Shown here: positions 24,449-33,076 of the stretch, piece by piece
How positions within the stretch are numbered: the stretch's first letter is position 1
Layout: each line of letters begins with the position of its first letter
Program-made: the position numbers and the translations under genes
Assembly (NCBI GenBank): GCA_039819165.1
Contig: JBCBSM010000001.1
Location: forward strand, 1,488,001-1,552,000
Reading direction: 5' to 3'
DNA: 64,000 nucleotides
From: Planctomycetota bacterium
GTDB taxonomy: Bacteria; Planctomycetota; Phycisphaerae; Phycisphaerales; UBA1924
The notes under the pieces: generated by a model
Seen by the model: the letters and a program-made list of their open reading frames with translations, nothing else
Databases searched by the model: none
What the model was told of the DNA's origin: nothing

Positions 24449-25909
24449 ATGTGGCGATGGCTTCGGAATCCGTTCGGCAGGCGGCCCACCCGGCGGACGC
24501 TGCTGATTTCCGCGCTCATCGTGCAGGCCGTCGTGCTCGCCGTGGGCTGGTTCGGGACCTTCCGCATCGTGCAGCGGTCCTTCGCGGGCGTGATCAAGCA
24601 GACGATCCTGGACCAGAATCGCGACTTCGCGACGCGGATTGCCTCTTTGCTGCCCGAGACGATGGGCCACATCGAGTACGGCGGCGAGGACTGGGAGAAG
24701 CTCCAGCGGGTCATCGAGGACGGCACGCTCGCCAACCTCCCCGAGGGCGGCTTTGCCTGCCTCATCGAGCCGAACGGCCAGCTCCTGTGCCACCCGGAGA
24801 TCCGCGAGAACCCCGGCCTACGCAACTTCAGCTTCGAGCGCAAGCGGCTCATTGCAGGCCTCGATCACGGAGCGCAGAGCCAGGCGATCACCGCTGCGGG
24901 CGATATGGACGAGCCGGCGGCGGGCATCGTCGAGTTCCTGGCCGGCGACTTCCACTACGTCGCGACCCAGCCGATCAACGAGACCGGGCTGCGGCTGCTG
25001 GTGCACCAGCCGGTGGACGAGGTCGTGCGCACCAGCCGCGAGGCGACCCGCTGGATCTGGCTGATCGCCGCCCCCGCCGCCGTCGGCGTGCTGTCGATCA
25101 CGGGGCTTGGGCTGGTCTCGCTGCTCCGCCGCTACGAGGGCACGCAGGAGCGGCTCAATCGGCAGCTGCACGACAATCTGCTCGTCGCCCGGCGGATCCA
25201 GGAGGCCACGCTGCCGGCGACGCTGCCGAAGATCGACGGCTTCGACTTCGCCGGCCGGAGCACTCCCGCGGAGGAGACCGGCGGCGACACCTTCGACGTG
25301 TTTGCACTGCCGGACCGGGACGGCTCGCCGCGCGTCGCGATGCTGCTGGCCGACGCGACGGGGCACGGCATCGGGCCGGCGCTGGCCGTTACGCAGCTGC
25401 AGGCGATGTGCCGCGTGGCCTGGCCGCACGAGGGCGGCCCGCTGGCGATCGCCGGCATCCTGCACGAGAACCTGCGGGACCGGCTGCCCGACGGGCGATT
25501 CGTCACCGGCTGGTTCGGCGAGCTCGATGCCCAGCGGGGCTCGATCACGATGGTGAGCGCCGCGCAGGATCCCCAGCTGGTCTACCGCCGCGCGACGGGC
25601 GCCATCGAGCGGCTGCCGACCGACACCTTCCCGCTCGGTCTGGTCGATGCGCTAGACGCCGACGGGGAGCGGTGCGTGGCGCTCGAGCCCGGCGACGTGC
25701 TGCTGCTGGTGTCCGATGGCATCTCCGAGGCGGCCAACGAGCGCGGCGAGATGTTCGGCATCGAGCGGTTGTCGCAGGTGCTGGCCGATACCAGCGAGCG
25801 CGATGCGGCCGCGATCGTCGACGCCGTCGACGCCGCGGTCCGCCGCTTCACGAATGATGCCCCGGCCGACGACGACCGGACGATCCTGGTCATCCGCCGG
25901 TCCCGCTGA
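24449..25909 (+). CDS. Membrane-bound RsbU-type PP2C serine phosphatase
   Basis: 486 residues from the ATG at 24449. One membrane helix (about 18-40) is followed by a sensor-like extracytoplasmic region (about 40-195), a second helix (about 196-220), a short helical linker (QLHDNLLVARRIQEATLP) and a SpoIIE/PP2C domain from about 235 (GDTFDVFALPDRD, LLADATGHGIGPAL, LVSDGISEAANERGEMFG, DDRTILV). The Asp residues of the PP2C metal site are present. Such proteins dephosphorylate anti-sigma antagonists in partner-switching pathways; none is encoded nearby. The 3' end overlaps atoE by 20 bp. Confidence 0.85.
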   Translation: MWRWLRNPFGRRPTRRTLLISALIVQAVVLAVGWFGTFRIVQRSFAGVIKQTILDQNRDFATRIASLLPETMGHIEYGGEDWEKLQRVIEDGTLANLPEGGFACLIEPNGQLLCHPEIRENPGLRNFSFERKRLIAGLDHGAQSQAITAAGDMDEPAAGIVEFLAGDFHYVATQPINETGLRLLVHQPVDEVVRTSREATRWIWLIAAPAAVGVLSITGLGLVSLLRRYEGTQERLNRQLHDNLLVARRIQEATLPATLPKIDGFDFAGRSTPAEETGGDTFDVFALPDRDGSPRVAMLLADATGHGIGPALAVTQLQAMCRVAWPHEGGPLAIAGILHENLRDRLPDGRFVTGWFGELDAQRGSITMVSAAQDPQLVYRRATGAIERLPTDTFPLGLVDALDADGERCVALEPGDVLLLVSDGISEAANERGEMFGIERLSQVLADTSERDAAAIVDAVDAAVRRFTNDAPADDDRTILVIRRSR

Positions 25910-27308
25910 GGACGCCGGCGACCACGAGGCAGCCGCCGATCCACGCCGCCGCCGCAAGCATCACCAGCGCGGTATAGCCCACCACGTCGCGGGCCGACGC
26001 GCCGGTGATCGTCAGCAGCGGCAGCGCCCAGAAGGGCTGGAGCATGTTGGTGAGCTGGTCGCCGTAGGCCACCGCGAGCACGAGCAGCGCGGGGTCGGCG
26101 TCGGCCGCCGCCCCGGCCTCGAGCACGATGGGCCCCTGGATGGCCCACTGGCCGCCGCCCGAGGGCACGAAGAGGTTGAGCACCGCCGCCGACGCGAACG
26201 TGAACAGCGGCATGGTCTGCGGCGTGGACAGGCCGGCGAGCCCGCCCGCGATGCCCGCGGCCAGGCCGCTCGCGGCCATCATGCCCATGATGCCGCCGTA
26301 GAGCGGGAACTGCAGGATGATGCCCACGCACGCCGCGGCCCCGCGTTCGGCGGCGGCGACGTAGGACCGCAGCGAGCCGTGCGCCACCAGCCCGATGGCG
26401 AGCATGGCGGCGTTGACCTCGTTGAGCCCGGGCCGCAGCCAGCCGCGGCTGCCGCCGTACCGCACCAGCACGACGACCAGCAGCGCCGCGAGGATGCACG
26501 GCACGATGGGCGAACGCTCGACGAATCCGACGAAGCCCGTGGCGGCTGGCGCCGCGGACTGCGGCGCCGCAACGGGCGGGGCCGCCGGCGTGACGCGCGC
26601 GGTCGCGGGCGTGAGCGCCGCGAGCACCAGCGGCGCGAGCAACACCACGCCCCCGCTGGCGACGAGATTGATCGGCGAGAGCACCGTGCGGGTCAGCGCC
26701 AGGCCCCCACCGGCGAGCCGCTCGAACTCGGCCGCCGGCATGATCGACGAGGCCGCCTGGGCCGTGGTCATCGAGAAGGGCGCCGTGCCCGACAGCCCGC
26801 CGTGCCAGGTGAGCAGGCCCAGGTAGCCCGCCGCGGCGAGCAGCGGCAGGGGCACGCCGACGCCCCGTTCGCGCATGGCCGCGTGCATGCGGGAGGCGAG
26901 GATCGCGCCGGCCATCAGCGACAGCCCCCAGTTCACCAGCCCGAGCGTGGCGGCCGTCGTCGCGACCAGCCAGACCGCCCGCCGAGGCGTCGCGGGCCAC
27001 CGCGTGATGGCGTCGAGCCCGCGGGATACCGGGCCGCTGGCGGCGAGCGCGTAGCCCGTCACCAGGATGAGGCACATCTGCATGCCGAACTTCAGGAACC
27101 GCCAGAGCCCGGTGCTCTCGTCCGACCAGGCGTCCACCAGGGCCGCCGCCCGCGCGCCGAGGCCGTGGTCCGCCGGCAGGCCCGCGAAGCTGCCGAAGGC
27201 CAGCGCGATGCCGCCGGTCAGGACCGTCAGCCCGATCGCGATGGCAAACGGATCGGGCACGATCGCCTGGAAGACCCGCGAGACGCGCTGGCCGAGCGCC
27301 GCGATCAC
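25890..27308 (-). CDS. AtoE-family short-chain fatty acid transporter
   Basis: 472 residues and about 11-13 membrane helices. Features of the family: PDPFAIAIGLTVLTGG near the N-terminus, LVNWGLSLMAGAILA, TWHGGLSGTAPF, FPLYGGIMGMM, LFVPSGGGQWAIQGP and YGDQLTNMLQPFWALP, the conserved C-terminal substrate region. AtoE-type carriers take up short-chain fatty acids such as acetoacetate or butyrate. Its ATG directly abuts the stop of the aminotransferase upstream on the same strand, so they are co-transcribed. Confidence 0.9.
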   Translation of the reverse strand: MIAALGQRVSRVFQAIVPDPFAIAIGLTVLTGGIALAFGSFAGLPADHGLGARAAALVDAWSDESTGLWRFLKFGMQMCLILVTGYALAASGPVSRGLDAITRWPATPRRAVWLVATTAATLGLVNWGLSLMAGAILASRMHAAMRERGVGVPLPLLAAAGYLGLLTWHGGLSGTAPFSMTTAQAASSIMPAAEFERLAGGGLALTRTVLSPINLVASGGVVLLAPLVLAALTPATARVTPAAPPVAAPQSAAPAATGFVGFVERSPIVPCILAALLVVVLVRYGGSRGWLRPGLNEVNAAMLAIGLVAHGSLRSYVAAAERGAAACVGIILQFPLYGGIMGMMAASGLAAGIAGGLAGLSTPQTMPLFTFASAAVLNLFVPSGGGQWAIQGPIVLEAGAAADADPALLVLAVAYGDQLTNMLQPFWALPLLTITGASARDVVGYTALVMLAAAAWIGGCLVVAGVLSGTGG

Positions 27309-28481
27309 CTAGAGCCTCCCGAGCCGCTCGGCACCGGCTTCGATGGTCGCCCGCGTCTTGCAGAACGCGAAGCGGGCGAATGGGCGGCCCAACCTGCGAT
27401 CGACGTAGAACGAACTCGGCGGGATGGCCGCGACGCCGATCTCTTCCACGAGGTAGCGGCAGAACTCGACGTCGCCGTCCACACCGAGCCGCTCGGAGAC
27501 AGCCGTGTGGTCGACCATCACAAAGTAGCCCGAAGGCGCCCCGAATACGCGCAGCCCCGCGTCCAGGAGCGCCTCGGACAGCAGGTCCCGCATCGCGCGG
27601 AAGTGCGTCCGCAGCTCGGCCGTGAAGCCCAGGTGCTCGCGGAGCGCCAGCGCCGACGCGACCTGCGCGGGCGTGTTGGCGGCGTAGCTGAGGAACTGGT
27701 GGCCCGCCCGCACCGCCCGGGTCAGCTCGGGCGGCGCCACGGCCCAGCCCACCTTCCAGCCCGTGACGTTGAACAGCTTGCCGATGCTGCCGAACGTGAT
27801 CGTCCGCTCGGCCATGCCGGGCAGGCCCGCGAGCCGCACGTGCTCGTCGGGTCCATCGAGCACGAGGTGGTCGTAGACCTCGTCGGTGATGGCGACGACG
27901 TCGTGCTCCATGCAGAGATCGGCGATGAGCGCGAGCTCGGTCCGTGTGAACACCTTGCCGGTCGGGTTGTGCGGCGTGTTGAGCAGGATGGCCCGGGGCC
28001 CGGTCGCGAAGGCCTCGCGGAGCCGGCCCTCGTCGAACACGAAGACGCCCTCGTCGTCGGGCGCGAGCGGCACGGGCATGACCTTCGCGCCCGCCATGTG
28101 CAGCGTGGCCAGGTAGCTGTCGTAGAACGGCTCGAAGAGCACGACGCCGTCGCCGGGGTCGATCATCCCGAGCACCGTGGCGGCGATGGCCTCGGTGCAG
28201 CCGCAGGTCACCGTGACGCCGGCATCTGGGTCGATCGCCGGGCCCCCGAAGAGCGCCGCCCAGTCCGCGATCGCGCGGCGGAGCTCCGGCACGCCATGCG
28301 TCGGCGCGTACTGGTTGCGGTTGCCGGCGGCGGCGCGGCCCATGGCCTCGAGCACCGGTGCTGGACCGTCGAAATCCGGGAAGCCCTGCGAGAGATTGAC
28401 GGCATCGTGCCGGGCGGCGAGCGCAGCCATATCAGCGAAGACGGTGGAGCCGAAGGGCCTCAGGCGTTCCGCGACGGGCAT
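27309..28481 (-). CDS. Class I aminotransferase (YbdL / kynurenine-transaminase-like)
   Basis: 390 residues. NLSQGFPDFDGPAPVLEA, NQYAPTHGVPELRRAI, CGCTEAIAATVLG, FEPFYDSY, NTPHNPTGKVF, ITDEVYDHLV and the Lys motif GSIGKLFNVTGWKVGW are closest to the YbdL/KAT branch, which transaminates methionine, glutamine or aromatic amino acids. The substrate is undetermined. It is divergent from prxQ with only 30 bp between start codons; TACGCT sits 7 nt before its ATG, which leaves no room for a leader or Shine-Dalgarno. Confidence 0.9.
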   Translation of the reverse strand: MPVAERLRPFGSTVFADMAALAARHDAVNLSQGFPDFDGPAPVLEAMGRAAAGNRNQYAPTHGVPELRRAIADWAALFGGPAIDPDAGVTVTCGCTEAIAATVLGMIDPGDGVVLFEPFYDSYLATLHMAGAKVMPVPLAPDDEGVFVFDEGRLREAFATGPRAILLNTPHNPTGKVFTRTELALIADLCMEHDVVAITDEVYDHLVLDGPDEHVRLAGLPGMAERTITFGSIGKLFNVTGWKVGWAVAPPELTRAVRAGHQFLSYAANTPAQVASALALREHLGFTAELRTHFRAMRDLLSEALLDAGLRVFGAPSGYFVMVDHTAVSERLGVDGDVEFCRYLVEEIGVAAIPPSSFYVDRRLGRPFARFAFCKTRATIEAGAERLGRL

Positions 28482-28488
28482 AGCGCAC

Positions 28489-28494
28489 AGCGTA
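28489..28494 (-). promoter_or_regulatory. Putative -10 box for leaderless aminotransferase gene
   Basis: On the minus strand TACGCT lies 7 nt before the ATG at 28481, inside a 30-bp divergent gap. Confidence 0.5.
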
Positions 28495-28500
28495 CCGCGC

Positions 28501-28506
28501 TAGAGT
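28501..28506 (+). promoter_or_regulatory. Putative -10 box for leaderless prxQ
   Basis: TAGAGT lies 5 nt before the GTG at 28512. The same 30-bp gap holds the opposing TACGCT box, so each -35 region must overlap the other gene. Confidence 0.5.
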
Positions 28507-28511
28507 CGCCC

Positions 28512-29009
28512 GTGCTGAAGGCCGGCGATGCGATCCCCGATGTCGAGATTCCGGCGACGCCCGGGCTGTGCGACGACGCCACGCCGCTGGCCGTGCTCGC
28601 GAGCCGCGCCCCGCTGCTGCTGTACAGCTATCCCGCCGATGGCACGCCCATGTGCACCCGGCAGGCCTGCATGATGCGCGACGGGGTCGCGGAGCACGCC
28701 GAGGCGCTGGCGTCGACGGGCCTCCGCGTCGCCGGCATCAGCCCCCAGGGCCGCGCCAGCCACGATCGCTTCGCCGGCCGGCACGATCTGGGCTTCCCGA
28801 TCATCGCCGACGAGGACAAGTCCATCCTCCGCGCCCTGGGGATGCTCGGGCCGCTCGGCATCCCCCGGCGGGTGACCTACTTGCTGGGAACGAGCGGCAC
28901 CATCGTCGATGCCACGCGGGCCGACCTGCTGCTGGGCCGCCACAAGGCGTTCCTGTCGCGGGCGCTCGCACGGCTCGAGGGGCGTGGCGAACCGGCGGCC
29001 GGGCGATGA
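28512..29009 (+). CDS. PrxQ/BCP-type peroxiredoxin
   Basis: 165 residues from a GTG. The active-site segment DGTPMCTRQACMMRD holds the peroxidatic Cys48 and a second Cys53 five residues on, the arrangement of PrxQ (BCP) enzymes. FPIIADEDKSILRALGM and the late RVTYLLGTSGTIVDA are also typical. It reduces hydroperoxides and is recycled by thioredoxin. Its TGA overlaps the ATG of the next small gene (29006-29009). Confidence 0.88.
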   Translation: MLKAGDAIPDVEIPATPGLCDDATPLAVLASRAPLLLYSYPADGTPMCTRQACMMRDGVAEHAEALASTGLRVAGISPQGRASHDRFAGRHDLGFPIIADEDKSILRALGMLGPLGIPRRVTYLLGTSGTIVDATRADLLLGRHKAFLSRALARLEGRGEPAAGR

Positions 29010-29209
29010 GATTCCTCGACGCCGTGCTGCTTCTGCTCGGCGTGTCCTCTCCGGAGCATGTCCGCCGCCGATTCAAGAAGAACGGCCGGGAGCGCGAGAC
29101 GGTGGTCGTGTCGCTCGACGATGCCCCATCGAACTCGGGCGACACGCCGGCGCATGAGTCTCGCGCAACGCCGGCCAATGACGACGGACGACCCGCGACG
29201 CCCTCCTAG
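29006..29209 (+). CDS. Small hypothetical protein coupled to PrxQ
   Basis: 67 residues: a hydrophobic start (MRFLDAVLLLLGVSSPEH), a basic stretch RRRFKKNGRERETVVV and a polar low-complexity tail. It overlaps prxQ by ATGA. No family is recognised. The short hydrophobic segment may associate with the membrane but is too short for a confident helix. Its stop codon lies inside the putative -10 box of surE. Confidence 0.5.
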   Translation: MRFLDAVLLLLGVSSPEHVRRRFKKNGRERETVVVSLDDAPSNSGDTPAHESRATPANDDGRPATPS

Positions 29210-29212
29210 GCT
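29207..29212 (+). promoter_or_regulatory. Putative -10 box for leaderless surE
   Basis: TAGGCT lies 6 nt before the ATG at 29219. An identical hexamer at identical spacing precedes the gene at 30226. Confidence 0.5.
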
Positions 29213-29218
29213 GCATCC

Positions 29219-30193
29219 ATGCGAGTGCTGCTGACCAACGACGACGGCGTCCGGGCCCCGGGCATCGTCGCCCTCTACGACGCCCTCATGGACACCATCC
29301 CGGGGTTCGAGGGCGCCCTCGGCGGTCCGCTCAGGATTGCCGGCACGCCCATCGACGAGGCCTACGCCGTTGCGCCCGCCACGGTGCAGAGCGCCACGAG
29401 CCACGGCGTGACCTTCCACGAGCCGCTCATGGTCGAACCCGCCCGCGTCCGCGAGCGGATGGTCGGCACCGCCATCGACGGCCGCCCCGCGGACTGCGTC
29501 AAGCTGGCCCTCAGCGAGATCTGGCCGCGCCGCTTCGGCGCCGGCGAGCGCCCCGACCTGGTCATCTCGGGCATGAATGCCGGCGCCAACGCGGGCATCA
29601 ACGTCATCTACAGCGGCACGGTGGCGGCCGCCATCGAGGGCGCATTCCTGGGCATCCCCTCCATCGCCGTCAGCCTGCACCTGGGCCGGGGCTCGACGCG
29701 CTTCGACATCGGCGCGATCCACGCGCGCCGGGCGATCGAGACGCTGCTCGCCGGCGGCCTGCCCGATCCGCACACCGTGCTCAATGTCAACGTGCCCCGC
29801 TGCGAGGAGCCCGTCGAGGACACGCCCGAGGCTCGCGCCGCGGCCGAGCAGCAGCGAACCAGCGCGGGACTGCCGACCAACTTCGACCAGTCCGACACCC
29901 GCGTGACGACCGCGCCGCCGCCCCCGCCGCCCGCCAGCGCGGACGAGGCGATGCCGATCGTGGTCTGCCCCATGAACACGCACGGCCACGTCGACCGCTT
30001 CGAGGGCCGCGTCAGCCCGGGAGGCCGCGCCTACTTCTGGGCCGCCGCCGGCGGCATGGACTTCCAGGCCACCGAGCAGGGCACCGACGTGGACTGGCTC
30101 TTCAAGCGCGCGGTGACGGTGACGCCGCTGCGGTACGACCTGACGGATCGCGCAGCGATGGAGGGGTGGAAGCAACGGACACAAGTCCAGTAG
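29219..30193 (+). CDS. surE: 5'/3'-nucleotidase SurE
   Basis: 324 residues. It opens MRVLLTNDDGVRAPG, with the metal-binding Asp pair 8-9, and contains AVAPATVQSATSHGVTF, DGRPADCVKLAL, DLVISGMNAGANAG (metal Asn), YSGTVAAAIEGAFLGIPSIAVSL and LNVNVP. SurE dephosphorylates nucleoside monophosphates and is a survival protein. It is longer than the usual 250 residues because of two insertions: about 20 residues near 27-45 and an acidic/Pro-rich loop near 200-245. No Shine-Dalgarno is present. Confidence 0.94.
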   Translation: MRVLLTNDDGVRAPGIVALYDALMDTIPGFEGALGGPLRIAGTPIDEAYAVAPATVQSATSHGVTFHEPLMVEPARVRERMVGTAIDGRPADCVKLALSEIWPRRFGAGERPDLVISGMNAGANAGINVIYSGTVAAAIEGAFLGIPSIAVSLHLGRGSTRFDIGAIHARRAIETLLAGGLPDPHTVLNVNVPRCEEPVEDTPEARAAAEQQRTSAGLPTNFDQSDTRVTTAPPPPPPASADEAMPIVVCPMNTHGHVDRFEGRVSPGGRAYFWAAAGGMDFQATEQGTDVDWLFKRAVTVTPLRYDLTDRAAMEGWKQRTQVQ

Positions 30194-30213
30194 GCACGCG
30201 GCCTCTCCACGAG

Positions 30214-30219
30214 TAGGCT
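30214..30219 (+). promoter_or_regulatory. Putative -10 box for leaderless zinc-ribbon gene
   Basis: TAGGCT, 6 nt before the ATG at 30226, as upstream of surE. Confidence 0.5.
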
Positions 30220-30225
30220 CGCCCC

Positions 30226-30513
30226 ATGGACACCCGATACCTCGGCCTCGCGCTGGCGCTCGGCTCCGGCTTTGGCCTAATGCTGGGCTCGGTCCTCGGC
30301 GTGCTCATCGGCGACGTCGGCTTCTGGATTGCCATGGGCATCTCGATGGGGGCCGGCATCGGCCTGGCCATCGGGGCCGGACTCGCCGCCCAGGGTCCAT
30401 CCCGTGCGACGGATTCCTGCCCCCGCTGCGGCTACTCGCTGCAGGGGCTACAGGAACCGACCTGTCCCGAGTGTGGCACGGCGTGCCCCGACGCCGGTTC
30501 GAGCAACTCGTAA
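30226..30513 (+). CDS. Small membrane protein with C-terminal zinc ribbon
   Basis: 95 residues. Two Gly-rich membrane helices (about 5-28 and 32-55) are followed by CPRCGYSLQGLQEPTCPECG, a CxxC-CxxC zinc ribbon. The ribbon form CPRCGY-L-GL-E--CPECG recurs in planctomycete membrane proteins. The ribbon would lie in the cytoplasm, perhaps for protein or RNA contact. No function is known. It is convergent with the beta-lactamase-like gene, 33 bp apart. Confidence 0.7.
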   Translation: MDTRYLGLALALGSGFGLMLGSVLGVLIGDVGFWIAMGISMGAGIGLAIGAGLAAQGPSRATDSCPRCGYSLQGLQEPTCPECGTACPDAGSSNS

Positions 30514-30546
30514 GGGGGCTGCGCCGTACGAAGATCGCACGGGACA

Positions 30547-32061
30547 TCAGCCGCCAAGCAACCTTGTCAGTGTTGCCGCGTCCTCGTCGCTCAGCCGCAG
30601 CAGCACGGGCCAGAAGCCGCGGGCCGGATCGTCGACGATCAGCGTCGGGCCCGGCTGGCGGTTGTAGTCGGGCTGCACGCGGAGCTCGAGCCAGTCGTCG
30701 TCGATCACCAGGCGATCGCCCGAGGCTTCGTACGGCCGGGTGCCCAGGCCCAGGCTCGTCGCGTTGACGGCGTTGTCGAGGTCCATCTCCGCGATGCTCA
30801 CCAGCGACGCCGCGGCCCGCCTCGCCGTGACCTCGCTCATGCGGAGCACCAGCGCGACGCCCCGATCGCCCTCGGCGGTCAGCACGATCTCGTCATCGGC
30901 TCGCTTGATGTCGAACGACGGCTCGGACACCGTGCCGTGGTCGTGCCGATTGAAGGCCACGCCCTCCCTATGGATCTCGACGTCCACGCGGGACGGCGCG
31001 ATGCCCAGCAGCTCGGCCTCGAGCGCGTCGGCCAGGCCCCGCGGATCGCCGTCGGTGTTGGTGAGCACCGCGATGGTGGCGCCGCGATCCGGATAGCGCC
31101 GCCACTCGGCCAGGAACCCCCGCGTCGAGCCGCCGTGCGATCGTTTCGGCGTGCCGTCGGGCGCATCGAGGCCGATCCAGCCCAGCGCCATGGGCACGGG
31201 CCCCTCGATGGCGACCAGGTCCATCCGCTCGATGGACTCGGGTCGCAGCAGCGCCCCTTCCCGGCCGTCACGCGACGCGAGCAGTGCCGTGTGCAGCCGG
31301 GCGAGGTCGCCCGCGGAGGTCAGCACGCCGCCGGCTCCGCGGAGGCCCCAGCCCCAGCCGTCGTCGAGCAGGCCCCGCCGGATGCGCCGTCCCTGGGGCA
31401 TCACTTGTCGCACCGAGAAGCGATCGCCGTCCAGTGGGCCGTCCACGCCGCGCCCATCAAGGAAGCCGCTGGCGGTCATCCCGGCGGGCTCGAACACGCC
31501 CTCGCGGACGACGGCCTCGAAGCCCTGGCCCGTTGCGACCTCGATGGCCGCGGCCAGCAGCACGTAGCCCGCGTTGCTGTACGCCCAGCGTTCGCCCGGC
31601 GGGGACTGCCGCGGAGCCGCGAGCGCGAGGCGGACGGCCTCGTCGCGATCGTCGAGGTCGAGCCGCTGCAGCGCCCGGCGATCGTCGAGTCCGGCCGTGT
31701 GCGTCAGCAGATGGCGGATCGTGATCGCATCGCCGTCCTCGCCCGCGAGATCTCCGAAGAGGTCCCGCATCGTCGTCTCGAGCGTCAGCTGGCCGCGCTC
31801 GACGAGTTGCAGGACGGCGATCGCGGTGATCGGCTTGCTGACCGAGCCGATGTCGAACAGCGTGTCCGCGTCGATGGGGTCGAGGCTCTCGGGGTCCTGC
31901 AGGCCGAAGCCCTCGGCCAGCACGACCTCACCGCGATCGACCACCAGCACCGCGCCCCAGAAGGAGCCCAGCCGCTCGCGTTCAACGACGACGCGGTAGT
32001 CGGCGCTCGGCTGAGCAGCAACGGCGGTGGACGCGATTAGCACGATGAGCATGCGGAGCAT
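30547..32061 (-). CDS. Secreted serine beta-lactamase-like hydrolase
   Basis: 504 residues. A signal peptide (1-16, AVAAQ) is followed by a class C beta-lactamase/esterase fold with Ser73-Val-Ser-Lys76 (SxxK nucleophile), Tyr161-Ser-Asn163 (YxN) and a late HGGSTRGF that replaces KTG. After about residue 370 there is an additional domain of about 130 residues. Such proteins include esterases, D-amino-acid peptidases and PBP4-like enzymes; antibiotic hydrolysis cannot be inferred. The ATG has GGGAGGA upstream, and TAGACA about 12 nt before the start may be the -10 box. Confidence 0.85.
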   Translation of the reverse strand: MLRMLIVLIASTAVAAQPSADYRVVVERERLGSFWGAVLVVDRGEVVLAEGFGLQDPESLDPIDADTLFDIGSVSKPITAIAVLQLVERGQLTLETTMRDLFGDLAGEDGDAITIRHLLTHTAGLDDRRALQRLDLDDRDEAVRLALAAPRQSPPGERWAYSNAGYVLLAAAIEVATGQGFEAVVREGVFEPAGMTASGFLDGRGVDGPLDGDRFSVRQVMPQGRRIRRGLLDDGWGWGLRGAGGVLTSAGDLARLHTALLASRDGREGALLRPESIERMDLVAIEGPVPMALGWIGLDAPDGTPKRSHGGSTRGFLAEWRRYPDRGATIAVLTNTDGDPRGLADALEAELLGIAPSRVDVEIHREGVAFNRHDHGTVSEPSFDIKRADDEIVLTAEGDRGVALVLRMSEVTARRAAASLVSIAEMDLDNAVNATSLGLGTRPYEASGDRLVIDDDWLELRVQPDYNRQPGPTLIVDDPARGFWPVLLRLSDEDAATLTRLLGG

Positions 32062-32076
32062 GCGATCCTCCCGTGT

Positions 32077-33030
32077 CTAGTCCCGGTGCGCTCTGTGGCA
32101 CTCGATGCAGGACTGCGCAACCCGCTCGAGCTGTGCCGCAAGCCGCGCAGGCGTCGCGCGATCGAGCAGCATCTGCTCGAGGACCGAGGCGGCCTCGGCG
32201 CTCTCGACCATCATCGTCGCGAACGTGGCGCCGCGTGAATCGTCGTCCTCCGCGGAGACCCGCAGCGCATCCGCCAGGCGGCCGGCATCGGCTGCGGGCA
32301 CGAGGTCCGGATGCTCGGGCGGTGTCCGCCAGCCGGCCGCCTCGATCGTCCTCAGGTGCGCCAGGGCGTGATCGGCCTCGACCATGGCCGCCACGAGGCC
32401 CTCCGGCCGGAGGACCGAGGGGAACTCGCCATCGATCGCATCCAGGGCGGCGGGCGGGATCATGCTCGCGTCGGCCGCGCATGCGTAGAGCCCGGCGTAG
32501 TGCTCACTCGTGCCGCTCACCCGCATGCGGGCGAGCATGGCGTCGGCGTCGTCCATCCCGAGCGCGACCGCGATGACCGCCGCCGCCGCCGCGCTGCGGT
32601 GCTTGCCGTGGTGGCAATGGACGTACACCGGGCCGGCCCGCAGCGCGTCCCGGGCCGCCCGGGCCAGCTCGACGCAACGCTCCGGCGGGATGCCGTCGTA
32701 GCCGATGGGCAGGTGCACGTACCGCAGGCCGCGTGCCGCGGCGGCGTCGGCCTCGGGCGGCGCGGCGTCGACGCTGATGACCGTCCGCACGCCGAGGCTC
32801 CGCAGCGTGTCCAGGCCAGCGGGACGTCCGCCCTCGCGGTGCGGGGCCGACCCCGAGAGCAGGCCCGCGGCGAAGGCCACCACGTTGTCCAGGCCGGGCA
32901 TCGCGACCGGGATGGCGTGCGTCGGCTGAGGTAGTTGGGGGCCGGCGACCGCACCGCTCGCGGATGGCGATCGCCACGCCGACCAGCCGCAGGCCGACGC
33001 GAGCACGAAGCCACACAAGATCATCGCCAT
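32077..33030 (-). CDS. Exported tyrosine-phosphatase domain fused to a cytochrome c'-like domain
   Basis: 317 residues from the ATG at 33030; in-frame starts at 33042 and 33024 are equally possible. Residues 1-17 are a hydrophobic export signal, possibly a lipoprotein one (Cys14). Residues 65-200 form a phosphatase domain: VRTVISVDAAPPE, a candidate general acid Asp112, and the signature HCHHGKHRS (Cys139-X5-Arg145). Residues 205-317 are mostly helical and end QSCIECHRAH, a CxxCH heme c site (Cys308, Cys311, His312) near the C-terminus, as in four-helix cytochromes c'. The heme attachment implies a periplasmic location. The gene lies 47 bp after the MscS gene. Substrate and role are unknown. 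Confidence 0.75.
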   Translation of the reverse strand: MAMILCGFVLASACGWSAWRSPSASGAVAGPQLPQPTHAIPVAMPGLDNVVAFAAGLLSGSAPHREGGRPAGLDTLRSLGVRTVISVDAAPPEADAAAARGLRYVHLPIGYDGIPPERCVELARAARDALRAGPVYVHCHHGKHRSAAAAAVIAVALGMDDADAMLARMRVSGTSEHYAGLYACAADASMIPPAALDAIDGEFPSVLRPEGLVAAMVEADHALAHLRTIEAAGWRTPPEHPDLVPAADAGRLADALRVSAEDDDSRGATFATMMVESAEAASVLEQMLLDRATPARLAAQLERVAQSCIECHRAHRD

Positions 33031-33076
33031 CGCGCACCGCACGCCGGCATCCAACCGGCGAGGGCGGCGCGGGTTG

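Noticed and set aside
25716-28511. Long plus-strand frame joined to the peroxiredoxin
   Set aside because: Only the part from 28512 matches a protein family; the rest is antisense to atoE and an aminotransferase.
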